DNA of 27,188 bases from Amphritea sp. (GTDB lineage: Bacteria; Pseudomonadota; Gammaproteobacteria; Pseudomonadales; Nitrincolaceae): assembly GCA_024679635.1 (NCBI GenBank), contig JAIBDA010000003.1:1-27188 (forward strand), read 5' to 3'. Position 1 is the first letter of the stretch, and every line of letters starts with the position of its first letter. Below, piece by piece: positions 8,936 through 16,676 of this stretch. Both the position numbers and the translations under genes were made by a program. A model generated the notes under the pieces. It saw nothing but the letters and a program-made list of their open reading frames with translations. It was not told where the DNA came from and made no database searches.

Positions 8936-9016
8936 CGACACCGACTAACGAACCACCAGCACTGGAAAAAGTGGAATGCAGTCTTAAAAAGACGAGGGGA
9001 GAAGAAGCGGATTTAA
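8936..9016 (+). pseudogene. Possible N-terminal scrap of an IS5-type transposase
   Basis: The plus-strand frame reads RHRLTNHQHWKKWNAVLKRRG before a stop at 9014-9016. The pattern of basic residues, then xNWxxYNxALxxRG, resembles the start of IS5-family transposases. A potential ATG at 8921 in the same frame is cut off by a stop at 8933-8935. No catalytic region, terminal repeats or target duplication are visible, so at most this is a decayed fragment. The match is from memory of the family pattern. Confidence 0.25.
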
Positions 9017-9044
9017 CTCATCCGAAAATTCGTGCAATGAATCC

Positions 9045-9111
9045 TAGGCTATCCTTATCCGGCCGAGCACCCCTTTGCCTGAGAGAAGAGTGCTTGTGGC
9101 TTGATAGCCTA
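9045..9111. repeat. Nested inverted repeat next to the AraC stop
   Basis: A 9-bp outer arm pair (TAGGCTATC at 9045-9053, GATAGCCTA at 9103-9111) encloses a second pair, AGCAC at 9066-9070 and GTGCT at 9090-9094, with GCC (9062-9064) able to pair with GGC (9098-9100) between them. It starts one base from the AraC stop on its downstream side. No T run follows in either direction, so it is not a classical terminator, though it could protect or end the AraC transcript. Confidence 0.45.
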
Positions 9112-9112
9112 A

Positions 9113-10153
9113 CTAGGCCAGCGCCTCCTGCCTGTAGTCAGTGGGCGTTTTTCCGGTCCAGCGCTTGAAGGCTTTGCGGAAGTTAGAGCAATCAGAGAAC
9201 CCCACGCGGTAAGCGATTTCTTCAACCGGCATACGGGTCGCTTCCAGATATTCTAGAGCCAAGGACTGGCGTATATCATCCTGAAGCTCTTGGTATTTTA
9301 TACCTTCCTCTTTCAATCGCCGAAACAGGGTGCGCCTAGACATTCCTAGCTGCTCAGCGACTTCATTGCCGGTTGGGAAGCAATTAGGATACCCCAGACA
9401 GATCAAACGAATCTCTCTTTGCAGTTGTGAGTAACCATCACCGCTTGCCAGAATACGCTCACAAAAACTGGAGCAAATTTGTGATGTCAGCTTGCTCGCA
9501 TTGGGGCAAGGTTCGTTAAGAATGCTGGCATCAAAGTGCCATTCCATGGCCTCTGATCCGAAGTGCACGGGACACTTAAATACATCGTGATACACGCCTC
9601 CATGGTCAGGTTTGGGATAGGGCAAAAACATGGCTTTACTAGGGAAAGACCTGCCTAGTATCTGGCTGAAAAGAGCCGTCACTGTGCTGCGCCAAAACTC
9701 TGCCACAAAAGGAAGCAGCGGCCCCAGCGTCTGTGAATGATGGGTCTTGAAGACTGCGGTATCACCCTGGCGTTCATAGCTGATACGCAGTACTGAGCCT
9801 GCAAGCTCACGGTGTGTGAAAGCAAACTTCACCGCATCTCCAAAAGTCGGACTGCTCATCATTGCGAAACCGTAAAGCCCGAAGTCGCTGATACGCTGGC
9901 GACACCCAGCCCGAAGAGCAGTGTCAGGTTTTTTTGCCAGACGCTGGGCATTACGGATAAATGCTATTTTCTGATCATGGCTGAGGCTCGGACTCAAGAC
10001 TTTAAACCAGTTTGCCGGAATTTCGGTGCCTTCAAAGAGCAACGACTCAGGGACACCCTGTTCAACAAGCTCATCTCTCAGCGCAATCAGCCCTAAGGCT
10101 GAGCCTGAAGATGACAAGTTAATAGGTTGTGTACTGTGGGGAATGGTATACAT
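9113..10153 (-). CDS. AraC-family transcriptional regulator
   Basis: A 346-aa regulator with an N-terminal ligand-sensing domain of the kind seen in OruR/ArgR-like AraC proteins (about residues 20-210) and a C-terminal double helix-turn-helix. The DNA-binding part shows EVAEQLGMSRRTLFRRL and then PVEEIAYRVGFSDCSNFRKAF with the family signature KRWTGKTPTDYR just before the end. It sits upstream of the crotonase/CoA-transferase/dehydrogenase operon on the same strand, 446 bases away, and is the obvious candidate for its activator. The gap is too long to assume one transcript. Inducer unknown. The ribosome-binding site at the chosen ATG is weak (CTGGG at some distance). Confidence 0.88.
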   Translation of the reverse strand: MYTIPHSTQPINLSSSGSALGLIALRDELVEQGVPESLLFEGTEIPANWFKVLSPSLSHDQKIAFIRNAQRLAKKPDTALRAGCRQRISDFGLYGFAMMSSPTFGDAVKFAFTHRELAGSVLRISYERQGDTAVFKTHHSQTLGPLLPFVAEFWRSTVTALFSQILGRSFPSKAMFLPYPKPDHGGVYHDVFKCPVHFGSEAMEWHFDASILNEPCPNASKLTSQICSSFCERILASGDGYSQLQREIRLICLGYPNCFPTGNEVAEQLGMSRRTLFRRLKEEGIKYQELQDDIRQSLALEYLEATRMPVEEIAYRVGFSDCSNFRKAFKRWTGKTPTDYRQEALA

Positions 10154-10607
10154 CTTATTATTAACCCAGAGATAGTTTTTATTAGATCTTAAAAAGGGTG
10201 GAGCCCGACCCTATCAGCGGCACCCTCCTGCTGATGAATATAAAACATTCACGACTCTAAACAACCTTGTTAGAAGCACTCTAGCACTCCCTGTTATTTG
10301 CAACAAGGCAGCTAAAGGATCGGAGCACGAGAGCTCATCGACCAGCTCTTAGTCGGCAGAAACGAGCGACCAACCATAAAGAAAGCAATAGAAACGACGT
10401 TTTGATTTACCTGGATGCCCGCAATGTATCTACCTCACTCCTACGCAGCGCTGACAAAACAAAACAAAACAGCTTAAACAGTCACCAGAAATTGACTGAA
10501 ATATCGCCCTGAAAGCTCAGTCATGATAGTCATCAGCGGGGAATACAGGGCACAAGCGTGACAAATTGGATGGCACTTATACACCTTTTTGTTGACGCCT
10601 TATCACC
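10154..10607. other. Divergent intergenic region, AraC gene / condensing enzyme
   Basis: The region must hold the AraC promoter on the left, and a promoter for the plus-strand enzyme gene lies at its right end. Visible elements are a 6-bp stem ATCAGC/GCTGAT near 10216-10238 and a short ACAAA tandem repeat at 10454-10470. No coding frame or RNA gene is supported. Confidence 0.4.
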
Positions 10608-10635
10608 TTGTTGCACTACCTCCCATACCTATAAT
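10608..10635 (+). promoter_or_regulatory. Candidate sigma-70 promoter of the condensing-enzyme gene
   Basis: A perfect TATAAT at 10630-10635 is preceded by TTGTTG at 10608-10613 with a 16-base spacer. The gene's ATG is 50 bases downstream of the -10 box. Another TTGACG lies at about 10593 but is too far away. Confidence 0.45.
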
Positions 10636-10685
10636 TAAGCTCATAGATGTATGGCATTTCACCGAAACTGCAACGAGGTCACTAT

Positions 10686-11942
10686 ATGAAAAATCCAGAA
10701 GCTGCTTTTGGCTATGAACTGAAAGAACCCTATTTTAATGAGCATCGCTGGGTATCAGCTCTTAATGGGATATCAGAGGTCAAGAACCAGATAGACAGTC
10801 CTGAAAAAGTGCTGATTCACGATGTAACTCTGCGTGATGGAGAGCAAACCGCACGCATCGTATTCACACCGGAAGAAAAATTATTTTTGGCGCAAGAAAT
10901 TGATGCACTGGGCGTCCATTCGATTGAACCAGGCCTGCCCGCGACACCTGAAGATCAACAGGTTATTGCTGAGCTTGTAAAGATGGACCTGAATGCCAAT
11001 ATTGTACCCTTGGTACGCGTAATGGAATCCGATGTCCGAGCATCACTGGACGCCAATGTCGATGGTTTGTTACTTGAATTTGGCATTAACCCATTCGTAA
11101 TGCGTGATGTTTACAATACCGACCCTGACAGCCTGATTGACCAGATCGCTGAATATTCCTGTGAAGCTAAAAACGCCGGTAAATACGTGGAGTTCATGGG
11201 TTGGGACGTCACCCGCATCCCTGATATAAAGTTTTTGGAAGAGTTCTTCAGCAAACTGGTGGAGCGTGCCAAGCTGGACCGAATCACCATTGCCGATACT
11301 TTTGGTATGGGACATCCTCTCACTACCTACCACCTGATTAAAGAGCTGAAGCGCTGGACGGGCAAGCCGGTCGGTTATCATATTCATAATGACTTCGGCA
11401 TGGCGACAGCAAACTCTATCATGGCCGTTTCTGCCGGTGCGGATATGATCCACGGCTCGATGAATGGTCTGGGTGAACGTTCGGGTAACGCAGCAACTGA
11501 AGAAGTCGCAGTTGTACTCCAGCACTTGTTAGACATTGATGCGGGTATCGACCTTTCCCGTCTCAAGCCACTTTCTGATCTGGTAACGGAGATCTCCAAA
11601 GCCCGGCCTGCCAGAAATAAAGCTATTGTTGGCGAAGGGCTGTTTGAGATTGAATCAGGTATCGTTGTGCATGCCCAAAGCAAGCTTGAAAAAGCGGGCT
11701 TCAGAGACGCAGCTTTTCCATTCTCACCACAAACCGTGGGGCATCACCCGCAGGAAATCGTTTATGGGCGCGGTACCGGCAACCACTCAGTCCGACAAAT
11801 GGTTGCAGATAAGGGGCTAAAAGCAAGTGATGAGCAGATTGCCAACATCACCCGTACAGTTAAATCATCTGCCCTGCATGTGAAAAACGGACTGCCGGAA
11901 ACCTACATCAACCAGATCGTCCACGACGAGCTGTCAGACTGA
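10686..11942 (+). CDS. DRE-TIM acyltransferase (isopropylmalate/homocitrate synthase-like)
   Basis: A 418-aa enzyme of the HMGL-like (DRE-TIM metallolyase) superfamily. It has DVTLRDGEQ at 46-54 (metal ligand D46, catalytic R50), HIHNDFG at 232-238 giving two metal-binding histidines, and GLGERSGN at 261-268. The TLRDGEQT form matches the Claisen-condensing branch (2-isopropylmalate, homocitrate, citramalate synthases) rather than HMG-CoA lyase, which has GLRDGLQ. No LeuA-type regulatory domain follows the barrel; the length suits homocitrate-synthase-like proteins. The frame opens at 10647, but the ATG at 10686 is preferred because AACGAGGTC precedes it and the upstream 13 residues are not family-like. 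It stands alone with its own promoter and terminator. Substrates are unknown; it may condense an acyl-CoA with a 2-oxo acid from the neighbouring pathway. Confidence 0.82.
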   Translation: MKNPEAAFGYELKEPYFNEHRWVSALNGISEVKNQIDSPEKVLIHDVTLRDGEQTARIVFTPEEKLFLAQEIDALGVHSIEPGLPATPEDQQVIAELVKMDLNANIVPLVRVMESDVRASLDANVDGLLLEFGINPFVMRDVYNTDPDSLIDQIAEYSCEAKNAGKYVEFMGWDVTRIPDIKFLEEFFSKLVERAKLDRITIADTFGMGHPLTTYHLIKELKRWTGKPVGYHIHNDFGMATANSIMAVSAGADMIHGSMNGLGERSGNAATEEVAVVLQHLLDIDAGIDLSRLKPLSDLVTEISKARPARNKAIVGEGLFEIESGIVVHAQSKLEKAGFRDAAFPFSPQTVGHHPQEIVYGRGTGNHSVRQMVADKGLKASDEQIANITRTVKSSALHVKNGLPETYINQIVHDELSD

Positions 11943-12006
11943 TTGCTAAATGAAGTCGGCGAGAGAGTGCTCTAACTCTATGTCACCCAATGCTACACGC
12001 TGAACG

Positions 12007-12050
12007 GATGCACACCTGCAACAGAAATTTTATTGTTGCAGGTGTGCATC
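12007..12050 (+). terminator. Strong hairpin after the condensing-enzyme gene
   Basis: A perfect 17-bp inverted repeat (12007-12023 against 12034-12050) with a 10-base loop lies 64 bases after the stop codon. It is followed by TTCTGACTT, a weak T tract. The stem is long enough to stop transcription or block 3' decay on either strand. Confidence 0.65.
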
Positions 12051-12459
12051 TTCTGACTTAAACAGAGAACAGCTTTCAGGTGAGTAATCTTTTTTCTTTG
12101 GTACGCTAACCTTATGATCATTGTTCGCGCAGTTGCACGAATACTGACTTGGGAGAGTACGCCCCCCGTGGCTACAAATCGGGATTACTCGCGTCAAAAT
12201 CAAGCTTCTGCTTTGCACATTGCAGACCTTAAAGACTTGTTAATATAGATAGTAAGCGAAATCAGTTATGACAAGAAGCAACCCCCTTTCGTTTCATAGA
12301 GATAGAACACCTCGAATCTGCCTTTTCATTAAGCCAAGAATAATGTGATGAATATATACCCCATACAGCATCGCACTGCGGAATTGTACTTATAGTGGAA
12401 ATTAGTTTTTTCCACTTGTTACCAATAAGTTATTTATAACTGTATAGAAAGGTGAACTT
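12051..12459. other. Intergenic region before the small-protein gene
   Basis: No reading frame of note. A hairpin AGTGGAAA/TTTCCACT (12394-12401, 12409-12416) lies about 45 bases before the next start codon, and AT-rich sequence after it (TTATTTATAAC) could hold a promoter. Confidence 0.35.
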
Positions 12460-12624
12460 ATGTTGATTGAATGTATTCAGAACGACGGTTTTGAAGATCA
12501 AATATCCGAAAATAAAAAATACGTTGTAAAAGCGGTCGGAGAAAACTCGTTTCTAATAGAAAACGATAAGAGCGAGCAGCGCTGGTATGGCCGCTTACAC
12601 TTCTCGTTTACGGCTCATGCTTAG
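12460..12624 (+). CDS. Small 54-aa hypothetical protein, possible SH3-like fold
   Basis: A short gene starting with MLIECIQNDGFEDQ and ending in a WYGRLHFSF block. It has a good ribosome-binding site (AAGGTGA, about 6 bases before the ATG) and a terminator 22 bases past its stop, so it looks like a real monocistronic unit. The pattern of a cysteine strand, GFED turn, KKYVVKAV strand, acidic END turn and closing RWYG...F resembles small SH3-like barrel proteins found as uncharacterised phage or accessory ORFs; that likeness is from pattern only. No membrane segment or signal. Function unknown. Confidence 0.6.
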   Translation: MLIECIQNDGFEDQISENKKYVVKAVGENSFLIENDKSEQRWYGRLHFSFTAHA

Positions 12625-12645
12625 AACGGCTGCATAGGCTCTCTG

Positions 12646-12670
12646 GCGCCTCCTAAGAGGCGCATTTATC
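12646..12670 (+). terminator. Terminator of the small-protein gene
   Basis: GCGCCTC (12646-12652), a CTAA loop and GAGGCGC (12657-12663), then ATTTATC. A compact GC-rich 7-bp stem placed 22 bases after the stop of the 54-aa gene; the T tract is imperfect. Confidence 0.6.
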
Positions 12671-13264
12671 AACTGTCTAAGTGGGATTTACGATATGAAA
12701 GCAATATATTCCTGCTACAGCAGCAAGAATTTCCTACACATTACTCGCTCAGGCCTTATCAAGGCTGGCTTTGGACTCGCTCACTAAATTTCAGTAACAC
12801 TGGAAGCATGGCTGCTCTGTAGATGACGCGCCCAGCGCCCTCTGCAACCACTGCATACACCCTCCAGGCAACAGGGTGATCAAGTAATTTGCAGCCAGGC
12901 GTATATACAACCGTCGACGCCTGCCTATCCCCAGCACAGCAAGTTCCTTTCAGGCAGCCCCTGAATAGCTTACCCCTTCTACAGTTCTCCAGAGATATAG
13001 CAAACACAACACTCAGCCTGCATTACATATGGATCTATCTGGTCAGAGCCACGTGGACCTACAGCGACACCTCCCAATAAATGCAAACCACAACTCCGTC
13101 AATTACTACCAGCATGATTCCCTTTTCATTCGCCCTCTCCGGCTAACGTTATAAGAGGTAACGACATCCGCAAAAAGATTTATGAATATGCACAGCTGAC
13201 CCTATATAACCCTGCATCAGGCACCCTTAAACCTTTTTTGTCTTATCACTCCATCGTAGTCTAA
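12671..13264. other. Long gap without supported genes
   Basis: Together with 13290-13479 this is about 0.8 kb between the small-protein terminator and the TRAP operon. A 30-codon plus-strand frame from the ATG near 12694 has no ribosome-binding site. An 82-codon frame on the minus strand (12759-13007) and a 63-codon frame on the plus strand (12889-13080) overlap each other and lack starts with support. I see no recognisable domain; this may be decayed coding sequence. Confidence 0.4.
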
Positions 13265-13289
13265 GTACTGATTTTTATAAAATCAGTAC
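13265..13289. promoter_or_regulatory. Perfect palindrome, candidate operator of the TRAP operon
   Basis: GTACTGATTTT (13265-13275), TAT, then AAAATCAGTAC (13279-13289): an 11-bp perfect dyad with a 3-base centre, about 190 bases before dctP. No T run follows, so an operator for a dimeric regulator is more likely than a terminator. The regulator is not evident; AraC and LysR proteins of this window do not usually bind such closed palindromes. Confidence 0.45.
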
Positions 13290-13479
13290 ATGCACAGTGG
13301 AGTTATTATCGCTTAAGTACTTCAGGAACAACCGTAGCTCGTGGCTAGGTATAGGACTATCCATGATGTCTCTTTCCACTTAGCTGATCGTAACTACACT
13401 TTTCCCGCCGGATCAGAAGCCCCAGTTAATCAATGGACCCTTCATAAAAATCGGCTTTGGTTTAAAACAGGACAATGAC

Positions 13480-14514
13480 ATGAAAAAAATTATTAAAAAA
13501 GTTATTCCAGTAATCGCAATGGGGGCATTTTTCCTAACCTCTGTTCCAGCTAAGGCAACAACTGAATTAGTGATGTCCAGCTGGGCTCCGACTGTGCATT
13601 GGTTGCATACAAATGGTCTGAAGCCCTGGGCAGATAAAATTAACACGGCCACCGACGGGCGCGTCTCCGTGCGCATCTTACCGAAGCCATTGGCAGGCCC
13701 CTCTGCACACTTTGATCTGGCACGAAAAGGCACGGCCGACATCAGCTGGGGGCTCTATAGCTACCAGCCTTCTCGCTTCAAACTTATGTCTGTTTTTGAG
13801 ATGCCGCTATTGGGTGACAACGCAGAAGCCGCCAGTGTCGCGACCTGGCGCGTGTTCAACAAACACCTGGCGCAGGATGCCAGCCAGAAGGGCGTGAAAA
13901 TACTGGGTCTATTCACCCATGGTGGTGGTGGCATTCACCACCGCCAAAGCCACGTCCTAACGCTTGAGGACTTTAAAGGCCAAAAGGTCCGTATTGGCGG
14001 CCCAGCCCAGAAAGCTATTATCGAGTCTATGGGTGGCGTGGCCGTCGGCGCCCCGCAAAGCAAATCCTATGAAATGCTTTCCAGCAAAGCGGTTGATGCC
14101 ACCCTGACTGCTTGGGAAACCGTCGCCAGCCTCGGTTTGACAGATGCAGCTCCCAACCACTCCTTTGTCCCCGGCGGCATGTACGACGCCGTCTTTTTCC
14201 TGGCGATGAACGCAAAAAAGTTTAACAGCCTGAGTCCAGAAGATCAGGAAGCCATTATGGCTGTTTCAGGCGAGACGATTTCCCGAAAGCTGGGCAAGGA
14301 GTTTCGGATCCATAACGATGAAGTCCTGAGTAAACTGAAGTCTGACGGACAGGTAAAAACAGTGTCGAAAGAGTTTGTCGACCAACTCGGCGCTATTCGA
14401 GGTGAATTAGTCACCGAATGGGTGGGTTATGCCAAGAACAAAGGGTACGAAATGCCGGAACAGATCATTGAAGATTTCAAAGCAGAGTACCAGACAGTGT
14501 TAGCTGATAAATAA
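13480..14514 (+). CDS. dctP: TRAP transporter substrate-binding protein (DctP family)
   Basis: A 344-aa periplasmic binding protein. Signal peptide of about 26 residues (basic MKKIIKK start, hydrophobic core, cleavage after AKA). The mature part has WAPTVHWLHT, a GTADISWGLYSYQP block, and the conserved GQKVRIGGPAQK (168-178) whose R171 normally pairs with the substrate carboxylate. First gene of a three-gene operon: dctQ starts 12 bases after its stop. It captures a carboxylated solute in the periplasm and delivers it to the DctQM membrane complex. The ligand cannot be told from sequence; the neighbouring CoA-transferase makes an organic acid plausible. The start follows an AGGAC element. Confidence 0.92.
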   Translation: MKKIIKKVIPVIAMGAFFLTSVPAKATTELVMSSWAPTVHWLHTNGLKPWADKINTATDGRVSVRILPKPLAGPSAHFDLARKGTADISWGLYSYQPSRFKLMSVFEMPLLGDNAEAASVATWRVFNKHLAQDASQKGVKILGLFTHGGGGIHHRQSHVLTLEDFKGQKVRIGGPAQKAIIESMGGVAVGAPQSKSYEMLSSKAVDATLTAWETVASLGLTDAAPNHSFVPGGMYDAVFFLAMNAKKFNSLSPEDQEAIMAVSGETISRKLGKEFRIHNDEVLSKLKSDGQVKTVSKEFVDQLGAIRGELVTEWVGYAKNKGYEMPEQIIEDFKAEYQTVLADK

Positions 14515-14526
14515 ACTAAGGCCATC

Positions 14527-15033
14527 ATGATGCTTAATAAACTGAGATCAATCACCTTATCAATACTGAACTGGTCAGTGGCCTCACTTGTATTCATCAT
14601 GATGGCCATTACCTTTGCTGATGTCTGGGGTCGGTATTTTTTCAATATGCCGGTATACGGTGCCGCCGATATTATTGCTCATCTTATGGCGTTGGTGGTA
14701 TTTGCATCTCTGCCACGTATCAGCATGAAACAGGAGCATATTACGGTTGATCTGTTTGACCATCTAGTGCCTAAGGTGCTGAGAAAACCCCGAGATATTA
14801 TGGTCAACCTGATCTGCGCGATCGCCTTGTTCTATATGGCTTGGCAGGTCGGATTGATGACGCTGGACTTTATCGAGTACGGCGATACTTCCAACGATCT
14901 GCTGATTCCGAAGGCATGGATTGGTGGTTTCATCACCATATTCACGGCCATTTCGGGCATTGGTGTCTCTATTACAGCGTTTCTTCAGCTTTTCAGCGTT
15001 GATCGCACCAGCAAACATGTGATTGCTGATTAA
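14527..15033 (+). CDS. dctQ: TRAP transporter small membrane subunit (DctQ family)
   Basis: A 168-aa integral membrane protein with four predicted helices (about residues 12-32, 46-63, 90-108 and 134-155). It carries the DVWGRYFFNMPVYGAADI block near the end of helix 1 and KQEHITVDLFDHL before helix 3, both usual in DctQ proteins. It joins the large subunit DctM to the binding protein in Na+-driven uptake. It starts 12 bases after dctP and ends 18 bases before dctM, so all three are expected on one transcript. Confidence 0.9.
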   Translation: MMLNKLRSITLSILNWSVASLVFIMMAITFADVWGRYFFNMPVYGAADIIAHLMALVVFASLPRISMKQEHITVDLFDHLVPKVLRKPRDIMVNLICAIALFYMAWQVGLMTLDFIEYGDTSNDLLIPKAWIGGFITIFTAISGIGVSITAFLQLFSVDRTSKHVIAD

Positions 15034-15051
15034 CCTTTCGGAGCAGATCTA

Positions 15052-16341
15052 ATGGAAGTTGGCATACTATCTTTAGCAATGTTAATGGTTATGGCGTTCA
15101 TGCGCCTGCCTATCGCATTTGCCATGCTCGTTGTGGGCTATGTCGGTATTGGTCTGACGGTCAGTTGGTCCACCGCCCAGAACCTACTGGCTCAGACAAC
15201 GTTCGACAGCACCCTTAGCTATGAACTCTCTGTCGTACCTCTCTTCATTCTGATGGGTAACTTTGTCGCCCGTTCAGGAATCGCTGAAGACCTCTATTCG
15301 GCCTGCCACGCCTTTATCGGACATAAGCGCGGCGGTTTGTCGATGGCCACCATTCTAGCCTGCGGAGGTTTTAGCGCGGTCTGTGGTTCAAGTCTGGCGA
15401 CAGCGGCAACCATGTCGCAGGTGGCGATGCCTTCGATGCGCAAGTACAAATACCATGAGGGCCTCGCAGCGGGCTCCATTGCCGCGGGTGGAACCCTGGG
15501 TATCCTGATTCCGCCCAGCGTTATTCTCGTGCTGTACGGTATTATGACTCAGCAGGATATTGGCAAATTATTTATGGCGGGGATTATTCCCGGCATCATC
15601 GGTATCTTCCTCTATTTGGCAGCGGTCCAGGTCGTGACATTTCTTGATCCCTCCAAAGGCCCGGCGGGAGACCGGATAGCGTGGCGAGGTCGTGTTCAAC
15701 GTCTCAAGAAGATCTGGGCGATTACCCTGCTCTTTACCTTTGTAATCGGTGGCATCTATATCGGCCTGTTTACCCCGACAGAAGCTGCTGGGGTCGGTGC
15801 ATCCTGCGCCTTGCTTCTCTCTTCCCTGAAGGGTGAGATGTCGGTCGCAAAGGTTAAAAACATTCTGATCGATACCGCCAATACATCGGTCATACTGTTC
15901 GTACTTATCATTGGCGCGACCCTGTTTTCTAACCTGATCAGCTTCTCCGGTATGCCGGATGACCTTATCGTGTTTATAAAAGAGATGGAGATGGCGCCTT
16001 GGGCTGTCATTTTGTTTATTCTTGCCTGCTACTTAATACTGGGCTGCGTCCTCGATAGTCTTGGCATGATCCTCCTCACCATCCCCGTCTTTGTGCCATT
16101 GGTTTCTGAAATGGGATTTGACCTGATATGGTTTGGTATCGTGGTGGTGGTCGTTACCGAGATCAGCTTGATCACCCCGCCTATTGGCCTCAATGTCTTT
16201 GTGATGAAAAGTGTACTGCCATACATGCCAACACGAACGATCTTTGCAGGTGTGACCCCGTTTTGGGTGGTCGATATTATCAGGCTGGCATTGATCACTT
16301 TTATTCCGGCCATATCAATCTGGCTGCCCTCGCTCATGTAA
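15052..16341 (+). CDS. dctM: TRAP transporter large permease subunit (DctM family)
   Basis: A 429-aa polytopic inner-membrane protein of the usual DctM length, with a dozen or so hydrophobic segments. Family landmarks are RLPIAFAMLVVGYVG near the N-terminus, CGSSLATAATMSQVAMPSM, the GGTLGILIPPSVILVLYG segment and GLFTPTEAAGVGA. It forms the ion-coupled translocation channel of the elevator type with DctQ. Last gene of the operon; a CGGAG element precedes its ATG. No clear terminator follows within 60 bases, so read-through into the efflux operon is possible though a 335-base gap intervenes. Confidence 0.92.
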   Translation: MEVGILSLAMLMVMAFMRLPIAFAMLVVGYVGIGLTVSWSTAQNLLAQTTFDSTLSYELSVVPLFILMGNFVARSGIAEDLYSACHAFIGHKRGGLSMATILACGGFSAVCGSSLATAATMSQVAMPSMRKYKYHEGLAAGSIAAGGTLGILIPPSVILVLYGIMTQQDIGKLFMAGIIPGIIGIFLYLAAVQVVTFLDPSKGPAGDRIAWRGRVQRLKKIWAITLLFTFVIGGIYIGLFTPTEAAGVGASCALLLSSLKGEMSVAKVKNILIDTANTSVILFVLIIGATLFSNLISFSGMPDDLIVFIKEMEMAPWAVILFILACYLILGCVLDSLGMILLTIPVFVPLVSEMGFDLIWFGIVVVVVTEISLITPPIGLNVFVMKSVLPYMPTRTIFAGVTPFWVVDIIRLALITFIPAISIWLPSLM

Positions 16342-16676
16342 GCATACGAGATCCAAAAACCAGCGCTCTCCAGGTGTGAACTGAGTCGATACACAGGCTG
16401 CTTCAACCATGTAGGAGCGCTAGATTATTGCCCAATAACAGGCACTCAATCAGCCCCCTTAACACATCTGCTCCCTTTCATTTTGGCCCGTGGTGAAGGC
16501 AGACTGCTTTGAATAATTCCTGATGTACTCGCGTCGTAAGATACGATGGCTGAATTACGCCTTGTCATATGTTAAATCCGAATATCACCTATGCTTTTAA
16601 GTCATGTTATTCGGTCTTTGATTGGAATATACTGCGCGGATATCAGCTATTCATTCAATTTATATAGGTGTTCGTC
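16342..16676. other. Intergenic region before the efflux operon
   Basis: No coding frame or RNA gene is supported. It must hold the 3' end of the TRAP transcript and probably the efflux-operon promoter. I see no unambiguous -35/-10 pair and no intrinsic terminator. Confidence 0.4.

Larger units (their letters stand above)
8667..9112. other. Promoter region of the catabolic operon, with remnants
   Basis: A 446-base gap between the crotonase start and the AraC stop; the operon promoter must lie here, though I see no convincing -35/-10 pair. It also holds a possible transposase remnant (8936-9016) and a nested inverted repeat (9045-9111), listed separately. A plus-strand open frame at 8971-9168 runs into the AraC gene and lacks a ribosome-binding site. 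Confidence 0.5.

Noticed and set aside
9045..9111. Glycine riboswitch on the minus strand
   Set aside because: Only the CTCTCAGGCAAA part matches; the GCCGAAGG-type half and the P1 partner are absent upstream, where AraC coding sequence lies, and no glycine-related gene follows. Kept only as a curious structure.
10686..11942. HMG-CoA lyase
   Set aside because: The TLRDGEQ motif and overall length fit the condensing branch; HMG-CoA lyases carry GLRDGLQ and are about 300 residues.
12759..13080. Overlapping opposite-strand frames as genes (82 and 63 codons)
   Set aside because: They overlap each other, lack ribosome-binding sites and recognisable domains, and their composition is not protein-like.
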